Origin: Virgibacillus_F necropolis_A
GTDB lineage: Bacteria > Bacillota > Bacilli > Bacillales > Amphibacillaceae
DNA: 64,000 bases
Reading direction: 5' to 3'
Assembly: GCF_044793635.1 (NCBI RefSeq)
Contig: NZ_CP084992.1
Span: forward strand, 3,348,001-3,412,000
In this document: piece after piece, positions 48,007-55,599 of the stretch
Layout of the letters: each line of letters opens with the position of its first letter
How positions within the stretch are numbered: the stretch's first letter is position 1
Notes under the pieces: model-generated
Databases searched by the model: none
What the model was told of the DNA's origin: nothing
Seen by the model: only the letters and a program-made list of their open reading frames with translations
Translations under genes and position numbers: made by a program

Positions 48007-48041
48007 AGAAGCCTGCAGTCCGCGGGCTTCTTAGTTTTTCC
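48007..48041 (+). terminator. Rho-independent terminator after binding-protein gene
   Basis: AGAAGCCTGC pairs with GCGGGCTTCT (one wobble), followed by TAGTTTTT. Confidence 0.85.
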
Positions 48042-48105
48042 TTCTAGAACGGGCCGGACCTAAGAAATGGTATTATCCTTTTTTAAGAAGTTATAATACA
48101 ATTGT

Positions 48106-48175
48106 TTCATACAAAGTAAAATAGAAGGTGTAATGATATACTGAAAGTAAAAGGTGAATTACAACATTGTATGAA
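48106..48175. promoter_or_regulatory. separated inverted half-sites upstream of gbsR
   Basis: TTCATACAA (48106-48114) and TTGTATGAA (48167-48175) are inverted copies 52 bp apart. They match the half-site in the betA leader. They could be two GbsR half-sites for autoregulation; the wide spacing is unusual. Confidence 0.4.
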
Positions 48176-48274
48176 GTTAAGTGGGAAACATTAGAATTAC
48201 AAATGTTTTTTTAGGTTCCTATGATTCTGACAAGAAATCTACACTACATGAAGAGAAATGAAAGGGTGAGGGCT

Positions 48275-48841
48275 ATGGACGAAAAAGAACAATCGCCCGC
48301 TGAGTCAAAAATTAACAATGCCGAGAAAGAAGTCATTAACGCGATTGCCGAAACGATGGATTTGTATGGTATAACCCCGTCAATTGGTCGACTTTATGCC
48401 TCAATGTACTTTAAACAGCATCCGATGACCCTTGATGAAATGAAGGACGAGCTCGGAATGACTAAACCCAGTATGAGCACATCAGTCCGCAGTTTACAGG
48501 ATATCAATATTGTCCGGAAAGTTTGGCAAAAAGGTTCAAGGAAGGATCACTACGTGGCAGAGAAAAACTTTTTCAATTACTTTGGTAAATTTTTCGGAAG
48601 TAAATGGAATAGAGAAGCTGGGTTAAATCTTGTCGCTATTGAACAGGCAGAATCTCAACTTCAAGAGGTCTTAGAAGATGAGGGAGCCGAAGAATATTTA
48701 AAAGAAAAAGCCAGACAAGACCTTGAACAGTTAAAAGATTACAAGGAATATTGTTATTGGCTTCAACGACTTGTGGATTCAATCGAATCTGGTGAAATTT
48801 TTGATTTTTTACCGGTGAACAATCCAAATTCAAAGGAATGA
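48275..48841 (+). CDS. gbsR: GbsR-type MarR-like repressor of choline/betaine genes
   Basis: This 188-aa transcription factor has a winged-helix core (ITPSIGRLYASMYFKQHPMTLDEMKDELGMTKPSMSTSVRSLQDINIVRKVWQKGSRKDHYVAE), the hallmark of GbsR, then a helical C-terminal half. GbsR senses choline and relieves repression of betaine synthesis. ATG 48275 follows AAAGGGTGAGG and is preferred over the upstream ATG at 48221. It lies after its presumed targets, not before them as in B. subtilis. Confidence 0.9.
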   Translation: MDEKEQSPAESKINNAEKEVINAIAETMDLYGITPSIGRLYASMYFKQHPMTLDEMKDELGMTKPSMSTSVRSLQDINIVRKVWQKGSRKDHYVAEKNFFNYFGKFFGSKWNREAGLNLVAIEQAESQLQEVLEDEGAEEYLKEKARQDLEQLKDYKEYCYWLQRLVDSIESGEIFDFLPVNNPNSKE

Positions 48842-49095
48842 TTTGAACAAAAGCGCAAGCGCCCGTATAGCGACGTATGGATTGTGCCCACGCAACGTGG
48901 CGGTTTTAATCGAACTTCCTTACTGCTACTTTATTTTAGCGTTATACCTATATACTATTAAGATATTTTGACTATTTTTTGCCGAAAGCATGACATTTTC
49001 CGTTTTTAGAGAAAACGCACATCTTTTGGATTGCTCTTTCCGACTAATTTTCTTATGCTAACAGAAAGGCATTCAATCTAGGAGTGAAAAAACGA
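48842..49095. other. intergenic region with GC-rich repeat-like segment
   Basis: The first 75 bp (GCGCAAGCGCCCG near 48853, CCCACGCAACGTGG near 48888) are GC-rich with small inverted repeats and resemble dispersed repeats found after Bacillaceae genes. The rest is AT-rich promoter-like sequence for the DUF420 gene, without a firm consensus match. Confidence 0.35.
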
Positions 49096-49644
49096 ATGAG
49101 TAAAGACTTCCACAACCCCAAACAGCGCAATTACAATCCGCTAATTTGGGTTCTATCTATATTTATTGTAGGGGTTATTTTAGGTACATATATGTTGCCA
49201 AAAAGTTCGGATGGCATGGTATGGGGCATTGAATTAACGGTATTGCCGATGCTGAATGCTATCTTTAACAGCTTCACCTTTCTCTTTTTGTTAACCGCAT
49301 TAATCATGATTAAAAAGAAAAACATTAAACTGCACCGCAGATTTATAGTTGCAGCATTTGTAACAACCTTTTTGTTTTTCATCTCTTATTTGACGTACCA
49401 TTCTATGGCTGAGTCAACAAGCTACGGCGGAGATGGCACCCTGATGTACATTTATTATTTTATACTCATTACCCACATTGTTCTGGCAGCATTGATTGTG
49501 CCGCTTGCACTGATCACACTTGGACGAGGCCTGAATATGAAAGTCGAAAAGCATCGGAAAATCGCACGTTGGACGATGCCACTCTGGCTGTATGTTAGCC
49601 TTACGGGTGTACTGGTGTATTTAATGATTTCACCATACTATTAG
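49096..49644 (+). CDS. DUF420 membrane protein (YozB/CtaM-like)
   Basis: This 182-aa membrane protein has five predicted helices and conserved His residues (LHRRFIVAAF, FISYLTYHSM, THIVLAALIVPLAL, EKHRKIARWTMPLWLYVSLTGVLVYLM). The DUF420 family includes CtaM, needed for activity of haem-copper terminal oxidases in Staphylococcus aureus. ATG 49096 is preferred over GTG 49084, which overlaps the GGAG ribosome site. It is monocistronic. Confidence 0.88.
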   Translation: MSKDFHNPKQRNYNPLIWVLSIFIVGVILGTYMLPKSSDGMVWGIELTVLPMLNAIFNSFTFLFLLTALIMIKKKNIKLHRRFIVAAFVTTFLFFISYLTYHSMAESTSYGGDGTLMYIYYFILITHIVLAALIVPLALITLGRGLNMKVEKHRKIARWTMPLWLYVSLTGVLVYLMISPYY

Positions 49645-49694
49645 TGTGTCGTATTATTTACTGAATTTGTACCAGCCCATGTTATAATAGAACA

Positions 49695-49855
49695 CTTAGG
49701 GTAATTACGGCTTTTTCCCATAATTGAACGGATGCTTAGAAAACTTGGCTTATCGTCAAGCTTTAATGGCGAAATCCTTAGTTGCACTTATGCAGTAAGA
49801 AAGGATGCATGTTTTCTTAACTGCCAAGAAAAGCCCCCGCCTAGCGATTAAATAT
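49695..49855 (+). ncRNA. candidate structured RNA or mRNA leader
   Basis: A TGTTATAAT extended -10 (TATAAT 49683-49688) precedes about 160 nt with extensive pairing. GGCTTTT (49709-49715) pairs with AAAAGCC (49829-49835), and TAGG with CCTA outside it. CTTGGC (49744-49749) can pair locally with GTCAAG (49755-49760) or distally with GCCAAG (49823-49828). An AT-CCTT/AAGGAT stem lies between. The closed-ends, open-middle layout recalls 6S RNA, but I cannot match it to that or to any riboswitch family I know. A small Zn-ribbon gene starts 15 bp after it, so it may instead be that gene's leader. Confidence 0.45.
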
Positions 49856-49869
49856 GGAGGTGTAAGAGA

Positions 49870-50079
49870 ATGAATAAACGATGGACAATCGGTAAAATCA
49901 AAGAATTTGTTGAGAAGAATTCGGAGAGCAAGTTGCTAACGACGGAGTATCAAGGTTTTTCTCAAAAGTTATTATTTAAATGTGCATGTGGTAGTGAATT
50001 TGAGAAAACATTTAAGAAATTTAAAGATAATAATCAACGTAAATGTGATGCGTGCCAACCACCAAAGACGTCACGTTAA
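49870..50079 (+). CDS. small zinc-ribbon protein
   Basis: This 69-aa basic protein has a four-cysteine ribbon (FKCACGSEFEK ... RKCDACQPP). Similar modules occur repeated in large phage and homing-endonuclease-associated proteins (pattern W-T-I-x-x-IK near the start). It is probably nucleic-acid binding. TATGGAGGTG is 7-10 bp before the ATG. It lies directly after the structured RNA candidate and is followed by a terminator. Confidence 0.7.
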   Translation: MNKRWTIGKIKEFVEKNSESKLLTTEYQGFSQKLLFKCACGSEFEKTFKKFKDNNQRKCDACQPPKTSR

Positions 50080-50112
50080 CCGTAAAGCGAATAAACAATA
50101 TAGGAAAAAGTG

Positions 50113-50148
50113 ATAGCACAGTTCAACATTGGACTGTGCTATTTTTAA
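50113..50148 (+). terminator. Rho-independent terminator
   Basis: ATAGCACAGT/ACTGTGCTAT forms a perfect 10-bp stem, extended by three more pairs, with a TTTTT tract. Confidence 0.88.
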
Positions 50149-50200
50149 AAAGGTAAGATGTATAAAAGAATCATTTGATTACAGCCAATGAAATTTGTTT

Positions 50201-50228
50201 CTGCAATCGGGGCATTTAATGGAATAGC
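50201..50228 (+). repeat. R0: degenerate left half of array repeat
   Basis: TGCAATCGGGGCATTTAATG then GAATAGC resembles the left half of R1. It lies just before the first GNAT gene and may mark the left end of the repeat array. The match is weak. Confidence 0.35.
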
Positions 50229-50256
50229 TGATAACAGTCAGAACGGGGGAAGAACG

Positions 50257-50715
50257 ATGACAGTAATATTAAAAACAATGAATTCAGATGAATTTCGACA
50301 ATATCTAGATTATGCAATTGAGAACTTTGCAAACGAACAAATTAAATCTGGAAATTGGAAGCAAGAGGGAGCAAATAGTAAGGCAGCGGAGGAACACAAA
50401 CGTTTACTTCCAGACGGGCCGAATACCGATAACAATTATTTATTTACAATTCTTGATGGAGACCTAAAAGTTGGAATGGTATGGCTAGCAAAAAAAGATG
50501 ATAATAAGGGTTTCATTTATGACATTAACATTTGGAAAGGCAATCAAGGCAAAGGTTATGGAAAACAAGCAATGAAGCAAGTTGAAATCATAGCCAAGGA
50601 GATTGGATTGAAAATGATAGGACTTCATGTCTTTGGTTATAACAAAGTGGCAAGGGGTTTATATGAACAACTAGGATATGTTGAAACAAATATAAAAATG
50701 GAAAAGTCATTATAG
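50257..50715 (+). CDS. GNAT N-acetyltransferase
   Basis: This 152-aa acetyl-CoA-dependent acetyltransferase has the acetyl-CoA pocket NQGKGYGKQAMKQVE (motif A Q/RxxGxG/A) and C-terminal LHVFGYNKVARGLYEQLGYVET. ATG 50257 follows GGGGGAAG; the earlier ATG at 50188 crosses the R0 repeat and has no ribosome site. The acceptor is unknown. It is the first unit of the repeat-separated array, with R1 14 bp after its stop. Confidence 0.9.
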   Translation: MTVILKTMNSDEFRQYLDYAIENFANEQIKSGNWKQEGANSKAAEEHKRLLPDGPNTDNNYLFTILDGDLKVGMVWLAKKDDNKGFIYDINIWKGNQGKGYGKQAMKQVEIIAKEIGLKMIGLHVFGYNKVARGLYEQLGYVETNIKMEKSL

Positions 50716-50719
50716 GTTA

Positions 50720-50782
50720 TTCCAGAATTGGGCGCATTTAATGAATAAGATTTGTGCTTGAAACGGGCCATATTAAGGCATA
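50720..50782 (+). repeat. R1: array repeat, full-length but diverged
   Basis: The left core GGGCGCATTTAATGAATAAG (50730-50749) and the right core GGGCCA (50765-50770) are 35 bp apart. It follows the GNAT stop by 14 bp to the core. Confidence 0.7.
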
Positions 50783-50790
50783 AGTGATTT

Positions 50791-50838
50791 AATAATGCAG
50801 GATCAAGAGCATTAGAAATAGCAAGACAAGATTTGTGA
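50791..50838 (+). pseudogene. C-terminal fragment of an unidentified gene
   Basis: Fifteen codons, NNAGSRALEIARQDL then TGA, look like the end of a soluble enzyme but are cut off on the left by a stop at 50785 and by R1. No start or ribosome site. I read it as cassette debris. Confidence 0.35.
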
Positions 50839-50864
50839 AAATCAAAAAGATGTAGGTAATTCGA

Positions 50865-50963
50865 ATGGACAACAGAGTCATTCAAAATGTTGTTGAATCT
50901 TTAAAGAATGCATGGAATGCCAAAGTTTTGCAGAAATGTTTTTTTATTGCAAAAAAATTATAG
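50865..50963 (+). pseudogene. truncated SnoaL/SgcJ-like (NTF2-fold) gene
   Basis: MDNRVIQNVVESLKNAWNAK matches the start of SnoaL/SgcJ-type proteins, which normally continue for about 130 residues. A shift after NAK leaves only FAEMFF in the next frame before a stop. The gene body is missing; R2 begins 40 bp later. It appears to be a decayed cassette between R1 and R2. Confidence 0.5.
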
Positions 50964-51002
50964 TGAGCTATTAGAATTAACGGGGTTTAGTAGAAATAAA
51001 TG

Positions 51003-51081
51003 TTCTTCCGTTAACGGGCGCCATTCTTGAATAAGGATTGGCGTCAGTTTCGTATATAAGGGTCAGATTGTGGATTAAGAA
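51003..51081 (+). repeat. R2: array repeat, full-length
   Basis: Left core GGGCGCCATTCTTGAATAAG begins at 51016. Its stem GGCGCC+ATTCTT / AAGGAT+GGCGTC has a GAAT loop and one bulged T. The right half is GTATATAAGGGTCAGATTG then TGGATTAAG. It is nearly identical to R8 over about 65 bp. Confidence 0.85.
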
Positions 51082-51212
51082 CGTGCCCATTTTCTACATC
51101 GCTAAGAATCTTCGAAAGTCCTCTTGTCACCTGTTCTTTTTTAGTTTTACAACTCAATTTTGTGATAAAATAGTATTCTATTAAACTAATAATTAAAAGG
51201 AAATGAGCTATC

Positions 51213-52667
51213 ATGATTAGACGTATAAAATTACCTGGTTGGATTGTTATTATCTTGCTGCTTGCTGGAATTATTTTTGGAATAAATCAAGTCGTTGCCA
51301 AGGTTTTGGCGGAATCACCTGAACCAAATGAACCGAATGAAAAAATTGTAGATTCCAGTGTTTATCCAGGTTTGAACATCAAAACGAAGACCAAAGAAAC
51401 AGACCTTTATACATTATCAGTAAGTCAGCCTTATACAGATAATGAACAGATTAATAAATCCATTAATGAATGGGTAGATAAACAGAAAAAAGAATTTACA
51501 TCAAGTATAAAAGAATCGAAAAACATGCTTGAGGAAAATGATTTTCGTGCGCACTTAAATATACAAGCAGAAACGGAAAAAATAGCCGATAAAATCTATA
51601 CGCTCGAATTCGAGGCATATCAAATAACAGGCGGGGCTAACGGGATGACAAAAATGAAATCATTTGTCATTGATTTGAATCAAAACAAACTGTTACAACT
51701 TGATGATGTTTTTCAGTTGAATGAAGAGTCGATAAAAAACATTCAAAAGCTTATTATGAAGGAACTACACAGCAATCAGAAAATCAGCTTCTATATCTTT
51801 GATGATTTGGCCAAGGAAGCTTTAAAAGATCCTGATAAATGGAAGTGGTCTGTCGGCCGAGATAAAGTGACATTTTACTTTGATGAATATGAAATATCAG
51901 CAGGTGCGGCGGGTGCGATAAAAGCGAAAATTCCAATGGAGAAAATCAAACCGTATCTGAATGAAAAATTTGCAAAAAAAATAGATGTGAAGATCCCTGA
52001 AAAAGAAAACAGTAAGGAAGAAGAACAGCATTCAGAGGACAAGGTGAAACTTGATCCGGATGGAAAATATGTCGCGTTGACCTTTGATGATGGTCCACAT
52101 CCTGATGTGACGCTACGAATTTTGGAAACACTGAAAAAGCATGATGCCAAAGCAACATTCTTCATGCTTGGAAGTCAGGTGGAGTATTACCCTTCCCTTG
52201 CCAATAAGGTGGAAGAGGCAGGCCATGAAATTGGGAACCATACGACGAACCACCAGGATTTATCCATTTTAGGGTTAAATAAAATTAAAGGAGAAGTGCA
52301 AAAGTCCAGCCGTATTATTGAGAAAGCTACTGGACAAAAACCAACATTACTGCGTCCGCCGTACGGTGCGTGGAACGATAGTGTGAAGCAGGTTGCCAAG
52401 CAGATGGGCGTACCAATGGTTATGTGGTCTGTTGACTCACTTGATTGGAAAAGTCGAAATGCGGCAGCTGTTAATGAAAAAGTGATGTCCAACGTTGCAC
52501 CAGGGTCGATTGTGTTATTGCATGATATTCATCCTTCAACCGCTGATGCATTGCCGCAACTGTTGACCTCACTGGAGAAGCAGGGTTATCAGATGGTAAC
52601 CGTTTCACAACTGCTTGAACTGTGGGATGGAAAAGGGGCCGGGCCATTTTATGGTAAAATAGGTTAG
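51213..52667 (+). CDS. pdaC: PdaC-like peptidoglycan polysaccharide deacetylase
   Basis: This 484-aa protein has an N-terminal membrane anchor (about residues 9-28) and DUF4163 and DUF3298-like domains (about 50-265). The NodB deacetylase domain (about 285-480) has metal site ALTFDDGPH, GNHTTNHQDLS, the RPPYGAWN loop and VLLHDIHPSTADALPQLL. The order matches B. subtilis PdaC, which deacetylates N-acetylmuramic acid or chitooligomers in the wall. It acts outside the membrane. AAAGGAAATG precedes the start. R2 lies upstream and R3 downstream. Confidence 0.85.
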   Translation: MIRRIKLPGWIVIILLLAGIIFGINQVVAKVLAESPEPNEPNEKIVDSSVYPGLNIKTKTKETDLYTLSVSQPYTDNEQINKSINEWVDKQKKEFTSSIKESKNMLEENDFRAHLNIQAETEKIADKIYTLEFEAYQITGGANGMTKMKSFVIDLNQNKLLQLDDVFQLNEESIKNIQKLIMKELHSNQKISFYIFDDLAKEALKDPDKWKWSVGRDKVTFYFDEYEISAGAAGAIKAKIPMEKIKPYLNEKFAKKIDVKIPEKENSKEEEQHSEDKVKLDPDGKYVALTFDDGPHPDVTLRILETLKKHDAKATFFMLGSQVEYYPSLANKVEEAGHEIGNHTTNHQDLSILGLNKIKGEVQKSSRIIEKATGQKPTLLRPPYGAWNDSVKQVAKQMGVPMVMWSVDSLDWKSRNAAAVNEKVMSNVAPGSIVLLHDIHPSTADALPQLLTSLEKQGYQMVTVSQLLELWDGKGAGPFYGKIG

Positions 52668-52821
52668 GAAGGAGCGTCCAGCAGTAATAGAGGAAAAAGT
52701 ACTATTTCATTCTTAGTTCTGTACTGATTATAATCTGTATTGGAGTTGCCATAATTCCTTGGATTTCACATAAAAAACGATGAAAAACCGCAGAATTAAA
52801 TTAATTTGATATATTATACAC

Positions 52822-52896
52822 TCTTCAATTAACGGGCGCATTTCTGGATTAAGGAACTGCGCCTTTTTCATGATAAGGGCAATTATGGAATAAAAA
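52822..52896 (+). repeat. R3: array repeat, full-length
   Basis: Left core GGGCGCATTTCTGGATTAAG starts at 52834 and closes with TGCGCC; right core AAGGGCAATTATGGAATAA. The core starts 166 bp after the pdaC stop. Between them a 28-codon hydrophobic frame (YYFILSSVLIIICIGVAIIPW) lacks a start codon and looks like debris. Confidence 0.8.
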
Positions 52897-53021
52897 TTGT
52901 TATCCGTTTCACATATGGATGCTACTAAGGGGAACACTTTATCAAAAATTACACAGATAAATAAAGTAGATTCATATACAATAATATTGTTTATAATTTT
53001 AGAATTAGAAAGGTGAATTTT

Positions 53022-53561
53022 ATGATAAAAGGTGAAAATATACATTTACGGATATTTAATAACGATGACGCCCAAGCTATGCTGAATTTACAAAAAGAAA
53101 ACCGTGATTTCTTCGAGGAATTTGCAATGACTCGTAGTAGTAACTTCTATACAATCGAAGGGCAACTAGAAAGGATAAAAAAGGCTACCGAAAATATTAA
53201 ACAAGATGAGGACTATTATCTTGGGATTTTTGAAAATGGTGAGAACAAGCTAGTAGGTACTATCAATCTTTTTCATATTCTCCGTGAATCATCCCAAAGT
53301 GCTGTTATCGGCTACTTCTTAGATAAAAAATATAATGGTAAAGGTTTTATGACTGAAGCCACAAGGTTGATTGTAAAATTTGCTTTTGATGAATTGAAAC
53401 TACATCGTATAGAAGCTGGGGTACAACCTCACAATATAGGCTCTATACGGGTTTTGGAGAAATCAGGATTTCATCAAGAAGGCATTGCTAAAAAAAACAC
53501 AAAGATAAACGGAAAGTGGGAAGATCATCAGGTTTTAGCCATCATTAATCCTAATGATTAA
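53022..53561 (+). CDS. GNAT N-acetyltransferase, RimJ/RimL type
   Basis: This 179-aa acetyltransferase starts MIKGENIHLRIFNNDDAQAML and has the acetyl-CoA motif YFLDKKYNGKGFMTEATRLIVKFAF and GVQPHNIGSIRVLEKSGFHQEG. This subgroup acetylates protein N-termini or small amines. ATG 53022 follows AAAGGTG; a GTG at 53013 overlaps that site and is rejected. The half-repeat R4 begins about 57 bp after its stop. Confidence 0.9.
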   Translation: MIKGENIHLRIFNNDDAQAMLNLQKENRDFFEEFAMTRSSNFYTIEGQLERIKKATENIKQDEDYYLGIFENGENKLVGTINLFHILRESSQSAVIGYFLDKKYNGKGFMTEATRLIVKFAFDELKLHRIEAGVQPHNIGSIRVLEKSGFHQEGIAKKNTKINGKWEDHQVLAIINPND

Positions 53562-53617
53562 CTTACACAGACACTTTGTATAATGCCGTAAACTCGGTAA
53601 TTTAGAAGCAATTCCTT

Positions 53618-53652
53618 TATTCACCAAACGGGCGCGAATCTCTAATAAGAGT
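53618..53652 (+). repeat. R4: left half of array repeat
   Basis: CACCAAACGGGCGCGAATCT then CTAATAAGAG. The core GGGCGC is at 53630. The right half (GGGCCA part) is not recognisable. Confidence 0.6.
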
Positions 53653-53729
53653 AATTTAAATGAAGGAACAAAATCAACTTGGCAAAAGAATCTAATTAGA
53701 CCTAGGCAAACAAAGAGAGAAGGTTTTAT

Positions 53730-54581
53730 ATGAAATCTATATTAATAATCGGACAATCGAATATGGCTGGAAGAGGGTTTATTAAGGATGTACCGCCGAT
53801 TTATAATGAGCACATAAATATGTTGAGAAATGGTAGATGGCAAATGATGGCGGAACCGCTTAATTTTGATCGTCATGTATCTGGTATTGGACCAGCAGCT
53901 TCCTTTGCTCAGGTCTGGACAGAAGATCACCAAGGTCAGTCCATTGGAATAATACCATGTGCCGAGGGAGGAAGCTCGATTGATGAGTGGGCAATTGATG
54001 GACTATTAACAAGACATGCGATTTCTGAAGCAAAATTTGCTATGGAGACGAGTAAAATAATAGGAATCTTGTGGCATCAGGGAGAAAGCGACAGTTACGG
54101 AGAACGTTATAGGACGTATGAAGATAAATTGCTTTCATTATTTAATCACTTGAGAGAAGAATTGAATGCACCGGATATTCCGATTATTATTGGCGAATTA
54201 GGACATTATCTTGGAGAGGCAGGATTTGGGAAAAACGCTGTAGAATACAATCAAATAAACAAGATTTTATCTAAAGTTGCTCATAACGAAAAAAACTGCT
54301 ATTTTGTAACATCAAAAGGCTTAACAGCTAATCCGGATGGCATTCATATTGATGCTATCTCCCAAAGGAAGTTTGGATTAAGGTACTATGAGGCTTTTTC
54401 AAAACAAAAACATGTTTTAAATGTTATGGACACAGAGCAAGAATGGATTGAAAAGGAAGCAAAACGCGAACTAACTAAAAATGAAACTATTTATGTTCAA
54501 AGTATGAAGTTTGCCTTAGGACAATTGAGTTTTGAGGAGTTTTCCATTAATGTCTCCAAAATAAATGAAAATAAGCCGTAA
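53730..54581 (+). CDS. SGNH esterase, sialate O-acetylesterase-like
   Basis: This 283-aa hydrolase has no signal peptide. The nucleophile is in IIGQSNMAGRG (Ser10), the oxyanion and Gly-block residues lie in CAEGGSSIDEW, the family motif GILWHQGESDS is present, and a C-terminal Asp/His pair is in GIHIDAISQRKFG. It is probably a carbohydrate O-acetyl esterase in the cytoplasm. The last 60 residues form a charged helical tail. AGAAGG lies before the ATG. It is a cassette between R4 and R5. Confidence 0.85.
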   Translation: MKSILIIGQSNMAGRGFIKDVPPIYNEHINMLRNGRWQMMAEPLNFDRHVSGIGPAASFAQVWTEDHQGQSIGIIPCAEGGSSIDEWAIDGLLTRHAISEAKFAMETSKIIGILWHQGESDSYGERYRTYEDKLLSLFNHLREELNAPDIPIIIGELGHYLGEAGFGKNAVEYNQINKILSKVAHNEKNCYFVTSKGLTANPDGIHIDAISQRKFGLRYYEAFSKQKHVLNVMDTEQEWIEKEAKRELTKNETIYVQSMKFALGQLSFEEFSINVSKINENKP

Positions 54582-54667
54582 TTTTCTCATTAATAATTGT
54601 CAAAAGTTCATATCCATATGAATGGTAATGATAAGTTATAATCAAATATAGGAAGGGTGTATGAAAT

Positions 54668-54841
54668 ATGTCTATCAGTATTATTACTTTAGCATCCGTA
54701 ATTATATGGATTGCAGCGTATTATGAGCTAATTAAACCTTCAAAAGAGCAAAATAACAGAAAAGTCATCACTCTAACATCTTTCGGTACTTTATCAACAG
54801 CAGTTATCACTATTTCTCTTTTTCAAAACTTTCTCCTATAA
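54668..54841 (+). CDS. small two-span membrane protein
   Basis: This 57-aa protein has hydrophobic segments at about residues 4-20 and 36-56 with a short charged loop (KPSKEQNNRKV). GGAAGGG lies about 9 bp before ATG 54668. Unknown function; it is followed by half-repeat R5 within 40 bp. Confidence 0.6.
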   Translation: MSISIITLASVIIWIAAYYELIKPSKEQNNRKVITLTSFGTLSTAVITISLFQNFLL

Positions 54842-54870
54842 AAATAGAGGAACTATGTTAGAAATTTATA

Positions 54871-54902
54871 ATCTGCAAACGGGGGCGTTTGTTGAATATC
54901 TC
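54871..54902 (+). repeat. R5: left half of array repeat
   Basis: CTGCAAACGGGGGCGTTTG then TTGAATATC. The core starts at 54881 with an extra G. No right half is visible. The remaining gap to 55150 holds no gene I can support. Confidence 0.5.
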
Positions 54903-55245
54903 GTGGAGAAATAATCCGTATTATTTCCTAATATCCCTCGAATTGTTTTTATTGGACCAAAGAAGGGTGATAAACCTATTTTCGCAAAAGTTTTTCTCGC
55001 TTTAATACGGATTTCAAATTTTTCTACCCATACTTATATATATGAAATTTCAGCTTATACGCTTTAGGTACAGTAGCTAAGTTTGTTAAAATGATAACCT
55101 TGACTAAAAAGTACAAAACTATCTTAACAAAACGAAGATTAACCTGTTATTTTTGGTATAATAGAGTAACAATAGATTAATTTTCACATGAGGGTTAGGC
55201 GCACTTTCACTTTTTAGGATACTTCCTGAAAAGGAGGTGTTGCTT

Positions 55246-55332
55246 ATGGATATTGATAAAGTATTAACGCTGATGATTTCATTCGGCATGTTAATTACGT
55301 TTATCATGTCCGATAAAAACCATAAAAAATAA
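55246..55332 (+). CDS. holin-like type I toxin peptide
   Basis: This 28-aa hydrophobic peptide (MDIDKVLTLMISFGMLITFI then a charged MSDKNHKK tail) matches the form of the putative holin-like toxins of Firmicutes: one membrane span with a basic C-terminus. A very strong ribosome site (AAAAGGAGG) precedes it. An extended -10 (TGGTATAAT, 55154-55162) gives a transcript with a long leader. The leader and 3' region contain complementary 11-mers and an antisense promoter faces it, as expected of a type I toxin-antitoxin locus. Overproduction would depolarise the membrane; that effect is known for the class, not shown here. Confidence 0.75.
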   Translation: MDIDKVLTLMISFGMLITFIMSDKNHKK

Positions 55333-55462
55333 TCCCTCATGTGATTTGGATGTCAGTTGAGGGATTACTCTCTGTGCCGCGCCTTCCCCTCTTGATGGGG
55401 ATAGTCTATTGTACCGTTCCATGTTGGTCGCATGGGGCGGTTTTTTTATTGTATGATTTTCT
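55323..55462 (-). ncRNA. candidate antisense antitoxin RNA
   Basis: On the minus strand TTAACA (55496-55491) and TATACT (55474-55469), 16 bp apart, form a promoter facing the toxin gene. Downstream the arms TGAGGGATTA/TAATCCCTCA (55367-55358 with 55339-55330) make a hairpin followed on this strand by TTTTTTATGG, an intrinsic terminator. The predicted RNA of about 140 nt overlaps the toxin mRNA 3' end and could trigger its decay. Confidence 0.6.
55413..55447 (+). terminator. terminator of the toxin mRNA
   Basis: ACCGTTCCATG/CATGGGGCGGT (11 bp, two wobbles) with loop TTGGTCG is followed by a TTTTTTT tract. Confidence 0.85.
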
Positions 55463-55599
55463 ATTTATAGTATACCTTATCTTGACTATATGTTAAACAT
55501 TTTTATTCTTATAATTATTCGACAAAAAATCTGGCATTCTAAAAGCCTAACAAGTAATTTTGGGTGTTCAACCTTTGTAGAGTAGTGATAAAAAATATC

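Noticed and set aside
52728..52830. 28-codon hydrophobic frame after pdaC (ends PWISHKKR)
   Set aside because: It looks like a membrane peptide but has no start codon in frame after the preceding stop, so it is not called as a gene.
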